Position numbers and translations under genes: made by a program
Notes under the pieces: model-generated
Databases searched by the model: none
What the model was told of the DNA's origin: nothing
The model's input: the letters and a program-made list of their open reading frames with translations, nothing else
NCBI GenBank assembly: GCA_905479615.1
Contig: CAJQNH010000075.1
Location: forward strand, 1-6,812
Reading direction: 5' to 3'
Source of the DNA: an uncultured Eudoraea sp.
Lineage (GTDB): Bacteria > Bacteroidota > Bacteroidia > Flavobacteriales > Flavobacteriaceae
Length of the DNA: 6,812 nt
Shown: positions 1-6,812 of the stretch, piece by piece
Position numbering within the stretch: the stretch's first letter is position 1
How the letters are laid out: each line of letters begins with the position of its first letter

Positions 1-1
1 T

Positions 2-253
2 CATCCAATTGATCTTACCCGATATCAGGTAATGAATTGTCTTATGGGCCGGGCTGGATTAATAAATTCCGGTGGATCTTCCGGCGATAATGATTTGGCT
101 CAGGCCGTTAAAACTGCTGTGATTAATAAACGTGCTGGCGGCATGGGGTTAATATCCGGACGAAAAGCTTTTCAAAAACCAATGGCAGACGGAGTAAAAC
201 TTTTAAATGCTATCCAAAATGTTTATTTAGATAAAAAAATTACAATTGCTTGA
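2..253 (+). CDS. fbaB: Class I fructose-bisphosphate aldolase, C-terminal part (5' end outside window)
   Basis: The enzyme reversibly cleaves fructose 1,6-bisphosphate to dihydroxyacetone phosphate and glyceraldehyde 3-phosphate through a Schiff-base lysine, in cytoplasmic glycolysis/gluconeogenesis. The frame is open from the window edge (first codons H-P-I-D-L-T-R-Y-Q) to the TGA at 251-253, giving 83 residues. An internal ATG at 32 is not the start, because the homology continues upstream of it. The text is very close to my recollection of the end of E. coli FbaB: a GRAGLINSGG phosphate-binding stretch, then AVINKRAGGMGLISGRKAFQ, and a VYLDKKITIA terminus. The family is about 350 residues, so roughly three quarters of the gene, including the catalytic lysine, lies off the left edge. 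It converges on tamB, with a terminator hairpin between them. The DhnA/FbaB assignment is firm; only whether the missing part is intact is unknown. Confidence 0.95.
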   Translation, partial: HPIDLTRYQVMNCLMGRAGLINSGGSSGDNDLAQAVKTAVINKRAGGMGLISGRKAFQKPMADGVKLLNAIQNVYLDKKITIA

Positions 254-313
254 TTTTTAATATTTTATATTTATTTATTTAAACTTAATTATAACATTTA
301 ATACACAGCTGTT

Positions 314-346
314 AAAAAGCACCCCGGCAAACCGGGGTGCTTTTTT
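314..346. terminator. Rho-independent terminator, probably bidirectional
   Basis: A perfect 9-bp GC-rich stem, GCACCCCGG (319-327) with CCGGGGTGC (332-340), closes a 4-base CAAA loop. It is flanked by A5 on the left (314-318) and T6 on the right (341-346). On the + strand it ends in a U tract 61 bases beyond the fbaB stop; on the - strand it also ends in a U5 tract, about 40 bases beyond the tamB stop. This symmetry in a convergent gap suggests that one hairpin serves both genes. The rest of the 128-bp gap (254-313 and 347-381) is AT-rich, and I see nothing else in it. Confidence 0.93.
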
Positions 347-381
347 GAGTATATTTTATAAATTTCACTAAAAAGGATTAA

Positions 382-3300
382 TCATAATTTTGGAACATTT
401 GTCTTAGGATAAAATTTTATCAAACTGTCCTTCCCCATTACAGCATTAGGAGTTGCTGACACCTGGGGCTCGGTCTCCTCAATTTCAACATTCTTATTCT
501 TAAATATCTTTCGCATTAGTTCCTTAAAACTATTGAAATCAACCTCGTAAGAAATCCCAACCCCTTGCGTATAACCTTGTTGTTCTAACAAAAAACCTTG
601 TATCTCGTTTTCACGATTAAAAATCTTGGCTCGCAATGTTCCTTCTTCATTTAATAAAATCTGTATTTCCGCGTCACCAGCAACAACAGTTTCACTTACC
701 CCTCCCACAGGAACCCCGAACCTGCCATTAAATAAAACTTTATCACTTATCTGAGTAGATACTGTGACACCTATTCTGTCTTCAGTATTAATATCATTAG
801 GATCCAGATAACCTTGTTCGTAGGTAACCCCAAAATCAAACTTATTATCACCATCATCAAGAACCTGGTTTAATAAGCCGGAGGCCGTTTGAATTAAGTT
901 GCCAGTAACTGCTTGCTGGTTTATTCCAGATCCTTCGCTAACGAAGGTTCCCTGGGCTAAAAGGAAAAATGCATTTCGTTCTTCTATGGTCGGATCCTGG
1001 AGTCTGTATTCCAATTCAGATTTTACGGTAGAACTAGTACCTGGAAATTCAATACCTAAATCTATAGTGGGCCGCTCCAACTGATCTGTGAGCCTAATTA
1101 TCACATCAGTAGGTATTCGCCTGCTATATCCCGCATTATCAAGCAATGGTGCCGGATTTGCGTTTAATGAATAAACGGCTTCCATGTTTAACGTTGCATC
1201 AAGCGGCGCCCCGTCCCATACAATGCTTCCTCCCGGTTTAACACTAAAAGCCCTGTCAATAATTCCCCCAAATTTGTAATTATACTCCCCGGTGACCACT
1301 ACAAAATCACCGTACATATTAAACTTACCATTGGTATTAATTTCTATATAAACCAAACCTGCACCGGTTCCTTTTAAAGAACTTCCGGTTTTGGGGTCAA
1401 TCACAATCTCAACCTCTGCATCTGGAGTTACATCCAAATCAAACCTTAATTCTAATCCGTCGTATTCTTTGAGCTGGCGTTGGAAATCAATAGTCTCAAC
1501 TTCATTTTTATCAATAAATGTGATAAAGGAATAATCCCCTACGGAGGTCACATCACTTATTGGTATCTTTAAAGATGTCCCCCTGGCTGTTGAACCTTCA
1601 AAATTAATATTCATGGCATTTGCAGGACCAAATATTCGTCCCGTACCATTAACAAAACCGGTTCCATAGTAGAGTATTTCTTCTTCAAATTCCGTATTTA
1701 GTATTAAAAATCTATCCCCACTGGTATTTATATCTAAATCAAAATTCCACTTCTTAAAGAAATTGTGCTTAATTGTACCGTCCAGAACGGCCTGGGTATT
1801 CAAAGCTACATCTATAAGTTTCACATTCTGAAAATTAAAAGTCTGGTCATTTAATTTAACTACAGAGTTAGCCCCAAAATCATAGTCTACGTTAAGATAA
1901 GGCACAGAAAGTCCTGCATTATTCATGGTTAAAAGTCCGTCAATATCTGGATTCCTTATATCCCCTTTTATTTGAGCAGTGCCATTGAGCATTCCTCGAA
2001 TATTGGAAATAATATCCTTGCCCATAGGACTAAAAGGTTCCATATCAAAATTACTGAAGTTAGCCACCAAGTCTGCCTGAGGTATTTCCTGATCTCTGGT
2101 AACCTTGCCAAATACTCCAAATTTTTCAAGCCCGTTTTCCTTAATTTGAGAATTTACGGAAAATTCGGAAAGGTCACGATTACCGACAACACCAATGGTA
2201 AGGTTCCCGAGGTCTATATCGTTTATTCCAAATTCAGATATGTCCAAATTACAAACAGGCAAGTAAATATTGTCCTTTTGAAGAACATTTAAGGTACCAT
2301 TAATCTCCCCTTTGAGCTTTAAACTATCTATTTCAGGGGTTATCTTATTTAAAGAGACTATTTTAAACTGAAGTTCCAAATCCTTGTACGTAGAATCTGC
2401 AAGTTGCCCTCTTAGTCTAATTTGTTCCCTGTTATCGTTGTTCATTACAATTTCCTCAATAGTAATACTATCCAGGGTACTATTAAAAATTACCTTGTTC
2501 TTGCTATCGCTTTCACGATTTAGAATCCATGTATTCCCTTTAAAACTTACTTCAGATTTTTTTAAGCCAATCACTGATTTATTGTCCTGATTGAAAGTGT
2601 GGTAAAAATTTAAATTATAACCATCATCATACTCACTACCTCCCTTAAATTCTGTTCTAAAGAACAGGGTGTCATTTAAGGTGGTATTAATCAGGTTAAA
2701 GTCCTTTAAATCATAATAAGGAGTTGAAACATCCTGAACAGCCAGATAGGTGTTAAAAAGAGGGTTTTTGTTATCAATCCTAAAATCAATACTGTCTAAT
2801 TCATTCCCATAAGCCATAATATATGGCGATTTGAAATTGAGTTTAAAATCGCCCTGATCTGCGATAATATTACCTCTGATAAAAGTATTTGGACCAAACT
2901 CAATATCTGGAAAAAAAACTTCAACAATTTTATTATATATCTTAAAATTAAAGGCCATTTTCTGACCTCCTGAAATTTCGTATGGTCTATAGTTTGTATA
3001 AATACTCCCTATTGAATTTCGAACTAGTTTACCAAGCTCCCTCACTTTAAATTTACCCCTCATATATCCTGTAATTATATCAGGAGAATTTATTTCTATA
3101 ACCCTTGTAGAGTCTTCAGAAAATGTGGATTCAATTTTGAAGTCTTCAAAGTAATAAGTGTCATTTATATTCTGATAATTTGTTTGGGTAAACTCTATAT
3201 CTCCCTCAATACTTTGAAAGGAACTTCCTGTGATGTCCATAGTTACATTACCCTTAAATACAGATATGCTGTCATCTATAAAATTTAATATTTTCAGATC

Positions 3301-4806
3301 TGCATAATCTACCAAAGCATTAAAATTGAAACTACTCTTATCTGTGCTAAAATCTGCCAGTCCTTCAAATCTAAACTTTAGGTTCTCATCATTACTGATT
3401 AAGGACCCATCAAACAACTGATCCCTTAGAATCCCGGAAATCTTAATGTCTTTATAATCGTACCTATTGAAATTAATGTTATACACCTGTCCCAAAACTA
3501 CAGTATTCCAATTCTTGCTTGCAAAACCTTTACCTTCAACATTAACATCTATAGTTGTTTTACCCAAATTTTTATTCTCTGTAAAACGTCCCAAATCAAA
3601 ATCAATTAAGGATACAAATCCTTTATAACTCGCATTGTCTATATTACCTATTTCTGAAAGGGTAAGATCTACGTAACTTCTTCCTATAGCCGTGTTCAGG
3701 TTTGCCTGAGTTTCTATTGATGTTGTTGTTATGAATGTTTCACCCCTTAACGTAAACTGCCCTAACCTCCGAAAAATCAAAGGAAGAGATTTACCCAATA
3801 TTTTAGGCATTAAGGACCTAAGTTCATAATAGCTTGTAGTTATGTTCTTTATTTGTGCTCTAAGCTCAAAAGGTCCATCTTTTGAGAATATACTTTTAAA
3901 ATTAAAATCCCCTCTAATCCCAGTATTATCTGATTGCAGAAATAAACGTTCTACATTCAAATCATTTAATACCCCATTGACATTCGCAGAAAAATTTACC
4001 AATTTTTCCGAACCGAACTGGTCATATAACATATTGATCTCATCCGTTGCAACTGAGGAATCGATGAAATCTGCATTTATATTTACCTTGTCTATGAATT
4101 GTGCGAGGTCTTCTCTATTATAAGTAAATAACAAATTACCAACAATATTAGATTTGGAGGTTTGGATTTGCAGGGAATCTAATCGCATTTGTTGCTTTGT
4201 ATACTTAAAACTTGCAGCTAGTTTTTTAACATCGATTCCCAAAGAACTTTTTAGTGATAAGTTTTCTATAACGGTAGTAACTTCGGGGCCTAAAATTTGA
4301 AAATCACTGGCATCTATGTTAAGGTTCCTGAAATTTAATATCTCAACTTTTTCCTTATTCATATCTGTTAACCGGAGCGTACTATTTTTTATTTGCACAT
4401 CGGATGAAGAAAAATAAAAAGGTGGTGTGTTTGGATCACGGGGTTTTTTGTCATCTAACTTGTCAATAAAAACACCGAGATTATTGTCGCTTTCTCCTTT
4501 ATACGTTTTAAGATTAAAAAGCAGCCCTTCTATATCTATATCCCCAAATTGTAATTTCCCTTTTATAAGATTTCGTACGCTTAAAATGGAAGTAGATAGC
4601 TCCCGAATGTAAATTAAAGTATCCTGCTTGTAATCTTCCACATAAACATTCTTCAAGGCGGTGTCCCATGAAATAAGGGAAATTCTAAGTCTGTCTATAT
4701 TTATATTTGTACCAAACTCATTGTTCAAAGTCTTAGTAGCGTAACGTGCAAGCCTGGTCTGAACGGCCGGTAGAGAAAGAATTATAGTGCCCAAAACACA
4801 AGTCAT
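382..4806 (-). CDS. tamB: TamB-family translocation/assembly module protein (DUF490/AsmA-like)
   Basis: Very large envelope protein of the AsmA/TamB bridge-like lipid-transfer superfamily. Family members are anchored in the inner membrane, span the periplasm as a long beta-groove, and act in outer-membrane protein assembly or phospholipid transport. From the ATG at 4806 there are 1,474 residues. A hydrophobic N-terminus is followed by LPAVQTRLARYATKTLN and FGTNINIDRLRIS, the usual AsmA-like opening. A long run of beta-strand-rich repeats fills about residues 40-1000. The conserved C-terminal TamB domain covers about 1010-1425, with a YGDFVVVTGEYNYKFGG segment near residue 1155-1170, then GGSIVWDGAPLDATLN, and FFLLAQG. 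The last roughly 50 residues (after SYEVDFNSFKELMRKIF) are a charged, probably disordered tail. It is transcribed divergently from tsaD. The start is uncertain: the ATG at 4806 cuts the membrane anchor short, and the frame continues upstream without ATG, GTG or TTG (see the 4807-4854 entry). Family assignment is secure; cargo is unknown. Confidence 0.92.
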   Translation of the reverse strand: MTCVLGTIILSLPAVQTRLARYATKTLNNEFGTNINIDRLRISLISWDTALKNVYVEDYKQDTLIYIRELSTSILSVRNLIKGKLQFGDIDIEGLLFNLKTYKGESDNNLGVFIDKLDDKKPRDPNTPPFYFSSSDVQIKNSTLRLTDMNKEKVEILNFRNLNIDASDFQILGPEVTTVIENLSLKSSLGIDVKKLAASFKYTKQQMRLDSLQIQTSKSNIVGNLLFTYNREDLAQFIDKVNINADFIDSSVATDEINMLYDQFGSEKLVNFSANVNGVLNDLNVERLFLQSDNTGIRGDFNFKSIFSKDGPFELRAQIKNITTSYYELRSLMPKILGKSLPLIFRRLGQFTLRGETFITTTSIETQANLNTAIGRSYVDLTLSEIGNIDNASYKGFVSLIDFDLGRFTENKNLGKTTIDVNVEGKGFASKNWNTVVLGQVYNINFNRYDYKDIKISGILRDQLFDGSLISNDENLKFRFEGLADFSTDKSSFNFNALVDYADLKILNFIDDSISVFKGNVTMDITGSSFQSIEGDIEFTQTNYQNINDTYYFEDFKIESTFSEDSTRVIEINSPDIITGYMRGKFKVRELGKLVRNSIGSIYTNYRPYEISGGQKMAFNFKIYNKIVEVFFPDIEFGPNTFIRGNIIADQGDFKLNFKSPYIMAYGNELDSIDFRIDNKNPLFNTYLAVQDVSTPYYDLKDFNLINTTLNDTLFFRTEFKGGSEYDDGYNLNFYHTFNQDNKSVIGLKKSEVSFKGNTWILNRESDSKNKVIFNSTLDSITIEEIVMNNDNREQIRLRGQLADSTYKDLELQFKIVSLNKITPEIDSLKLKGEINGTLNVLQKDNIYLPVCNLDISEFGINDIDLGNLTIGVVGNRDLSEFSVNSQIKENGLEKFGVFGKVTRDQEIPQADLVANFSNFDMEPFSPMGKDIISNIRGMLNGTAQIKGDIRNPDIDGLLTMNNAGLSVPYLNVDYDFGANSVVKLNDQTFNFQNVKLIDVALNTQAVLDGTIKHNFFKKWNFDLDINTSGDRFLILNTEFEEEILYYGTGFVNGTGRIFGPANAMNINFEGSTARGTSLKIPISDVTSVGDYSFITFIDKNEVETIDFQRQLKEYDGLELRFDLDVTPDAEVEIVIDPKTGSSLKGTGAGLVYIEINTNGKFNMYGDFVVVTGEYNYKFGGIIDRAFSVKPGGSIVWDGAPLDATLNMEAVYSLNANPAPLLDNAGYSRRIPTDVIIRLTDQLERPTIDLGIEFPGTSSTVKSELEYRLQDPTIEERNAFFLLAQGTFVSEGSGINQQAVTGNLIQTASGLLNQVLDDGDNKFDFGVTYEQGYLDPNDINTEDRIGVTVSTQISDKVLFNGRFGVPVGGVSETVVAGDAEIQILLNEEGTLRAKIFNRENEIQGFLLEQQGYTQGVGISYEVDFNSFKELMRKIFKNKNVEIEETEPQVSATPNAVMGKDSLIKFYPKTNVPKL

Positions 4807-4854
4807 CAGGAAGACTAAAAGCGTTCTAACGAGTATTTTTCTCAGTTTTTTGAT
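4807..4854 (-). other. In-frame upstream extension of tamB encoding the rest of a signal anchor
   Basis: Reading the tamB frame upstream of the ATG at 4806 gives IKKLRKILVRTLLVFL, directly joined to MTCVLGTIILSLPAVQ. Together they form the classic basic N-terminus plus about 20-residue hydrophobic anchor of TamB proteins; the ATG alone leaves a shorter anchor with no positive flank. The frame stays open up to a TAG at 4935-4933, and I checked all 42 codons between: none is ATG, GTG or TTG. The best-placed near-cognate starts are ATC at 4854-4852 (ATC AAA AAA CTG, like a normal ATGAAAAAA start) and CTG at 4845-4843 (CTG AGA AAA ATA). The anchor reading is inferred from family pattern; actual initiation here is not demonstrated. 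Confidence 0.55.
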
Positions 4855-4877
4855 AGGGCTATTATGTTTTACCTTTG
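4849..4877 (+). promoter_or_regulatory. Bacteroidota-type promoter for tsaD (TTTG-N17-TAnnTTTG)
   Basis: The -7 box TACCTTTG (4870-4877) matches the Bacteroidetes consensus TAnnTTTG exactly. A -33 box TTTG (4849-4852) lies 17 bases upstream, within the 17-23 spacing reported for Flavobacterium promoters. A transcript would begin near 4882-4885, leaving a leader of about 20 bases before the tsaD ATG at 4902. No Shine-Dalgarno sequence is visible, as is common in this phylum. The promoter overlaps the upstream, possibly translated, end of tamB on the other strand. It probably also drives the downstream tfoX-like remnant and rsmE, since I see no clear second promoter. Confidence 0.75.
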
Positions 4878-4901
4878 TACTACCAATTTTTGTTCCAAAG
4901 C

Positions 4902-5933
4902 ATGCACCATAAACAAAATATATATATTCTGGCTATAGAATCATCTTGTGATGATACATCGGCTGCTGTTATGCACAATGACAAGATGCTTAGTAACGTG
5001 GTAGCCACGCAAAAAATTCATGAGGCTTACGGAGGTGTTGTTCCTGAACTTGCATCAAGAGCACACCAGCAAAATATTGTACCGGTAGTACACCAAGCGT
5101 TAGCCAAAGCAAATATCGACAAAAAACTAGTATCAGCCATAGCATTTACCCGCGGACCTGGACTATTAGGTTCTTTACTGGTGGGGACTTCGTTTGCCAA
5201 ATCACTTTCATTGGGTCTTAAAGTGCCATTAATAGAGGTTAATCATATGCAGGCGCACATTTTAGCGCATTTTATAAAAGAAGAAGATAAAAAAGTGCCC
5301 TCTTTTCCGTTTTTGGCTTTAACTATCAGTGGCGGACATACTCAGATAGTATTGGTCAACAATTATTTTGATATGGAAATCCTTGGAGAAACCCTTGATG
5401 ATGCAGTTGGCGAGGCATTCGATAAGAGTGCTAAAATTCTTGGTTTACCTTATCCCGGCGGACCATTAGTTGATAAGTACGCCGCAAAAGGAAATCCTAA
5501 AGCTTTTCCTTTTCCAAAACCAAAAGTAAAAGACTTAAACTTTAGTTTTAGTGGTTTAAAAACAAGCATTTTATACTTTATTCAAAGAGAAACCCGTAAA
5601 AATCCAAATTTTGTTGAACAGAATTTGAATGACATATGTGCTTCGATTCAAAGTACAATTATTCTTATTTTGATGGACAAACTGAAGAAAGCTGCCGCGC
5701 AAACCGGGATAAAAGAAATAGCAATAGGAGGTGGCGTTTCTGCGAATTCTGGAATAAGAAAGGCGCTGCAAGAAAGTGAAGTAAAATATGGGTGGAGTAC
5801 ATATATTCCGAAATTTGAATACTGTACTGATAATGCGGCAATGATTGGTATTGTTGGTTATTTAAAGTATATTGACGGGGTCTTTAGCGATGAGCGTATT
5901 GCTGCAAAGGCGAGGTATGTTATTAATCAATAA
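4902..5933 (+). CDS. tsaD: tRNA N6-adenosine threonylcarbamoyltransferase TsaD
   Basis: Cytoplasmic Kae1/TsaD enzyme that transfers the threonylcarbamoyl group from threonylcarbamoyl-AMP (made by TsaC/Sua5) to A37 of ANN-decoding tRNAs, working with TsaB and TsaE; none of these partners is in the window. The 343 residues match the usual length of about 340. Visible motifs are IESSCDDTSA (12-21) of the ASKHA nucleotide-binding fold, the metal-binding NHMQAH with H115 and H119, SGGHTQ (143-148), the PYPGGP loop (183-188), FSFSGLK (214-220), GGGVSANS (276-283) and the metal-ligand aspartate in CTDNAAMI (D310). No key residue is missing. I chose the ATG at 4902 because an in-frame TTG at 4875 lies inside the -7 promoter box and would add nine residues unlike the family. 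It heads a probable unit with the TfoX-like remnant (10 bp downstream) and rsmE. Confidence 0.97.
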   Translation: MHHKQNIYILAIESSCDDTSAAVMHNDKMLSNVVATQKIHEAYGGVVPELASRAHQQNIVPVVHQALAKANIDKKLVSAIAFTRGPGLLGSLLVGTSFAKSLSLGLKVPLIEVNHMQAHILAHFIKEEDKKVPSFPFLALTISGGHTQIVLVNNYFDMEILGETLDDAVGEAFDKSAKILGLPYPGGPLVDKYAAKGNPKAFPFPKPKVKDLNFSFSGLKTSILYFIQRETRKNPNFVEQNLNDICASIQSTIILILMDKLKKAAAQTGIKEIAIGGGVSANSGIRKALQESEVKYGWSTYIPKFEYCTDNAAMIGIVGYLKYIDGVFSDERIAAKARYVINQ

Positions 5934-5943
5934 TAAACTATCA

Positions 5944-6288
5944 ATGGCCTATAACGAAGAATTGGCAAAACGAATTCGGCTGGCTGTAAAACTATTCCCG
6001 ACACCTATTTACGAAGACTTCCAGGAAAAAAATGTTTGGAGGTTTAGCGTTTTTGTATAAGGGCAAAATGACTGTCGGAATAGTCAAAAGTGACTTAATG
6101 GTTCGCGTTCCTGCCGGTAAAATGGATTACATACTCAATAAAACGCATGTCCGCCCCATGGATTTCACTAACAACCCTTTAAAAGAATTTGTTTATGTTT
6201 CGGAAGAAGGCTCTGTTAATGAGGAACAACTTCAACATTAGATAGAGCTGGATTAGAACATGCCAAAAATAAATTAAACATCAAATAA
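5944..6288 (+). pseudogene. TfoX/Sxy N-terminal-domain protein, degraded by two frameshifts and a stop
   Basis: The intact family is a small (about 105-120 aa) TfoX_N domain protein related to part of the competence regulator Sxy/TfoX; its role in Bacteroidota is not known. The first 29 codons (5944-6030) read MAYNEELAKRIRLAVKL and end DFQEK, the normal family start. In the A7 run at 6026-6032 the frame is lost. The family text resumes in another frame at 6032 with MFGGLAFLYKGKMTVGIVKSD, HVRPMDFT, PLKEFVYV and EEQLQH. At 6239-6241 a TAG stands where a conserved Trp (TGG) is expected. After I-E-L a single base is missing at about 6251 (GA for GGA), and the frame beyond reads LEHAKNKLNIK to TAA at 6286-6288. 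Repaired, it would be about 114 residues, the usual length. The 6032 ATG has an AGGA five bases upstream, so a 69-residue fragment could still be made. An error in the A run alone would not explain all three lesions. Confidence 0.82.
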
Positions 6289-6308
6289 CTAATTTTTATT
6301 TTAAAACC

Positions 6309-6812
6309 ATGCAACTTTTCTATAACCCTTCGCTGGATAATAGCGCAAACCTGTTCTCTTTTGATAGAGAAGAAAGTAAACATATTGTAAAAGTTTTACG
6401 CAAAAAAGAAGGAGACGAACTTTATATCACTAATGGCAAAGGTGATTTGTTTACTGCCAAAATACTAGCTGCGGATATAAATATGTGCAAAGCGGCAATA
6501 ATTTCGACGCAAAAGAGGCATCCTAAAATGTTTCGGCTCCACCTCGCCGTTGCTCCTACCAAAAGCGCTGAACGTTACGAATGGTTTCTTGAAAAAGCAA
6601 CGGAAATTGGCGTTCATGAAATAACTCCAATCCTGTGCGATCATTCAGAACGGAAAATTCTTAAAATGGAGAGGCTGCAAAAAGTAGTTCAGTCGGCCAT
6701 GAAACAATCATTGCGGACGCACCTGCCTAAAATAAATAATCCGGTTTCCTATACAGAATTTATAGCACAGGACCATAAAGAACTCTTGTTTATTGCCCAT
6801 TGTGAAGATGAA
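6309..6812 (+). CDS. rsmE: 16S rRNA (uracil1498-N3)-methyltransferase RsmE, N-terminal part (3' end outside window)
   Basis: A SPOUT-class methyltransferase that uses S-adenosylmethionine to make m3U1498 in helix 44 of 16S rRNA in the assembled 30S subunit. The frame runs open from the ATG at 6309 through the window edge, giving 168 of the family's usual roughly 235 residues. Visible are the N-terminal PUA-like RNA-binding domain (about 1-70, with HIVKVLRKKEGDEL at 25-38) and the start of the SPOUT domain. The latter shows VAPTKSAERYEWFLEKATEIG (81-101), EITPILCDHSERK (104-116) and AMKQSLRTHLPKI (130-142), all RsmE hallmarks. The C-terminal trefoil knot with the GPEGGF SAM-binding loop is off the right edge. 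It lies 20 bp after the end of the TfoX-like remnant, on the same strand as tsaD. No clear TAnnTTTG box lies directly before it, so expression from the tsaD promoter is likely. Confidence 0.95.
   Translation, partial: MQLFYNPSLDNSANLFSFDREESKHIVKVLRKKEGDELYITNGKGDLFTAKILAADINMCKAAIISTQKRHPKMFRLHLAVAPTKSAERYEWFLEKATEIGVHEITPILCDHSERKILKMERLQKVVQSAMKQSLRTHLPKINNPVSYTEFIAQDHKELLFIAHCEDE

Noticed and set aside
254..381. Small RNA or regulatory element in the fbaB-tamB gap
   Set aside because: Apart from the terminator hairpin the gap is plain AT-rich sequence with no promoter box or further structure that I can see.
899..4612. Several + strand open frames of 60-106 codons opposite tamB
   Set aside because: They lie wholly within the antisense of a well-supported long gene, resemble no family I know, and have no promoter-like sequence of their own.
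4875..4901. TTG-initiated nine-residue N-terminal extension of tsaD
   Set aside because: The TTG is part of the -7 promoter box and the added residues do not resemble TsaD N-termini; the ATG at 4902 fits better.
4914..4922. Candidate tamB promoter box on the - strand (TATATTTTG)
   Set aside because: It has three bases instead of two between TA and TTTG, and no TTG element at 17-23 bases upstream, so it falls short of the consensus. The tamB promoter remains unlocated.
5571..5771. A 66-codon - strand open frame inside tsaD
   Set aside because: It is antisense to conserved TsaD motifs and has no recognisable domain; a shadow frame.
6026..6032. Programmed -1 frameshifting at the A7 run
   Set aside because: A -1 shift does not lead into the MFGG frame; a +1 or -2 change is required, and the downstream TAG and missing base would remain.

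Overview
The window looks like ordinary chromosomal DNA from a member of the Bacteroidota, most likely Flavobacteriaceae. The evidence is low G+C, a very large TamB-type protein of the flavobacterial kind, a TAnnTTTG promoter in front of tsaD, and little sign of Shine-Dalgarno sequences. All the recognisable genes are housekeeping genes. I found no tRNA or rRNA gene, CRISPR array, insertion sequence, prophage or defence island.

Layout: positions 2-253 (+) hold the last 83 codons of a class I fructose-bisphosphate aldolase (fbaB). A strong GC-rich hairpin flanked by A and T runs (314-346) sits in the convergent gap and probably ends transcription from both sides. Positions 382-4806 (-) encode a TamB-family inner-membrane-anchored protein of about 1,474-1,490 residues. 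Its true start lies upstream of the only in-frame ATG, or that ATG is used with a curtailed anchor. Divergent from it is tsaD (4902-5933, +), driven by a promoter that overlaps the 5' end of tamB. A decayed TfoX/Sxy N-terminal-domain gene (5944-6288) follows after 10 bp, and after another 20 bp the first 168 codons of rsmE (6309 to the window end).

Functionally, the right-hand cluster is about RNA modification. TsaD makes the t6A37 modification of ANN-decoding tRNAs, and RsmE methylates U1498 of 16S rRNA. The same-strand, closely spaced order tsaD - tfoX-like - rsmE suggests one transcription unit. TamB acts in envelope biogenesis and FbaB in glycolysis/gluconeogenesis; neither has an obvious functional tie to the RNA-modification genes.

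The two most notable points are a TfoX-like gene carrying three separate, readable lesions, and a tamB N-terminus whose basic-hydrophobic anchor is encoded in frame without any ATG, GTG or TTG to start it. I did not find an undescribed system.
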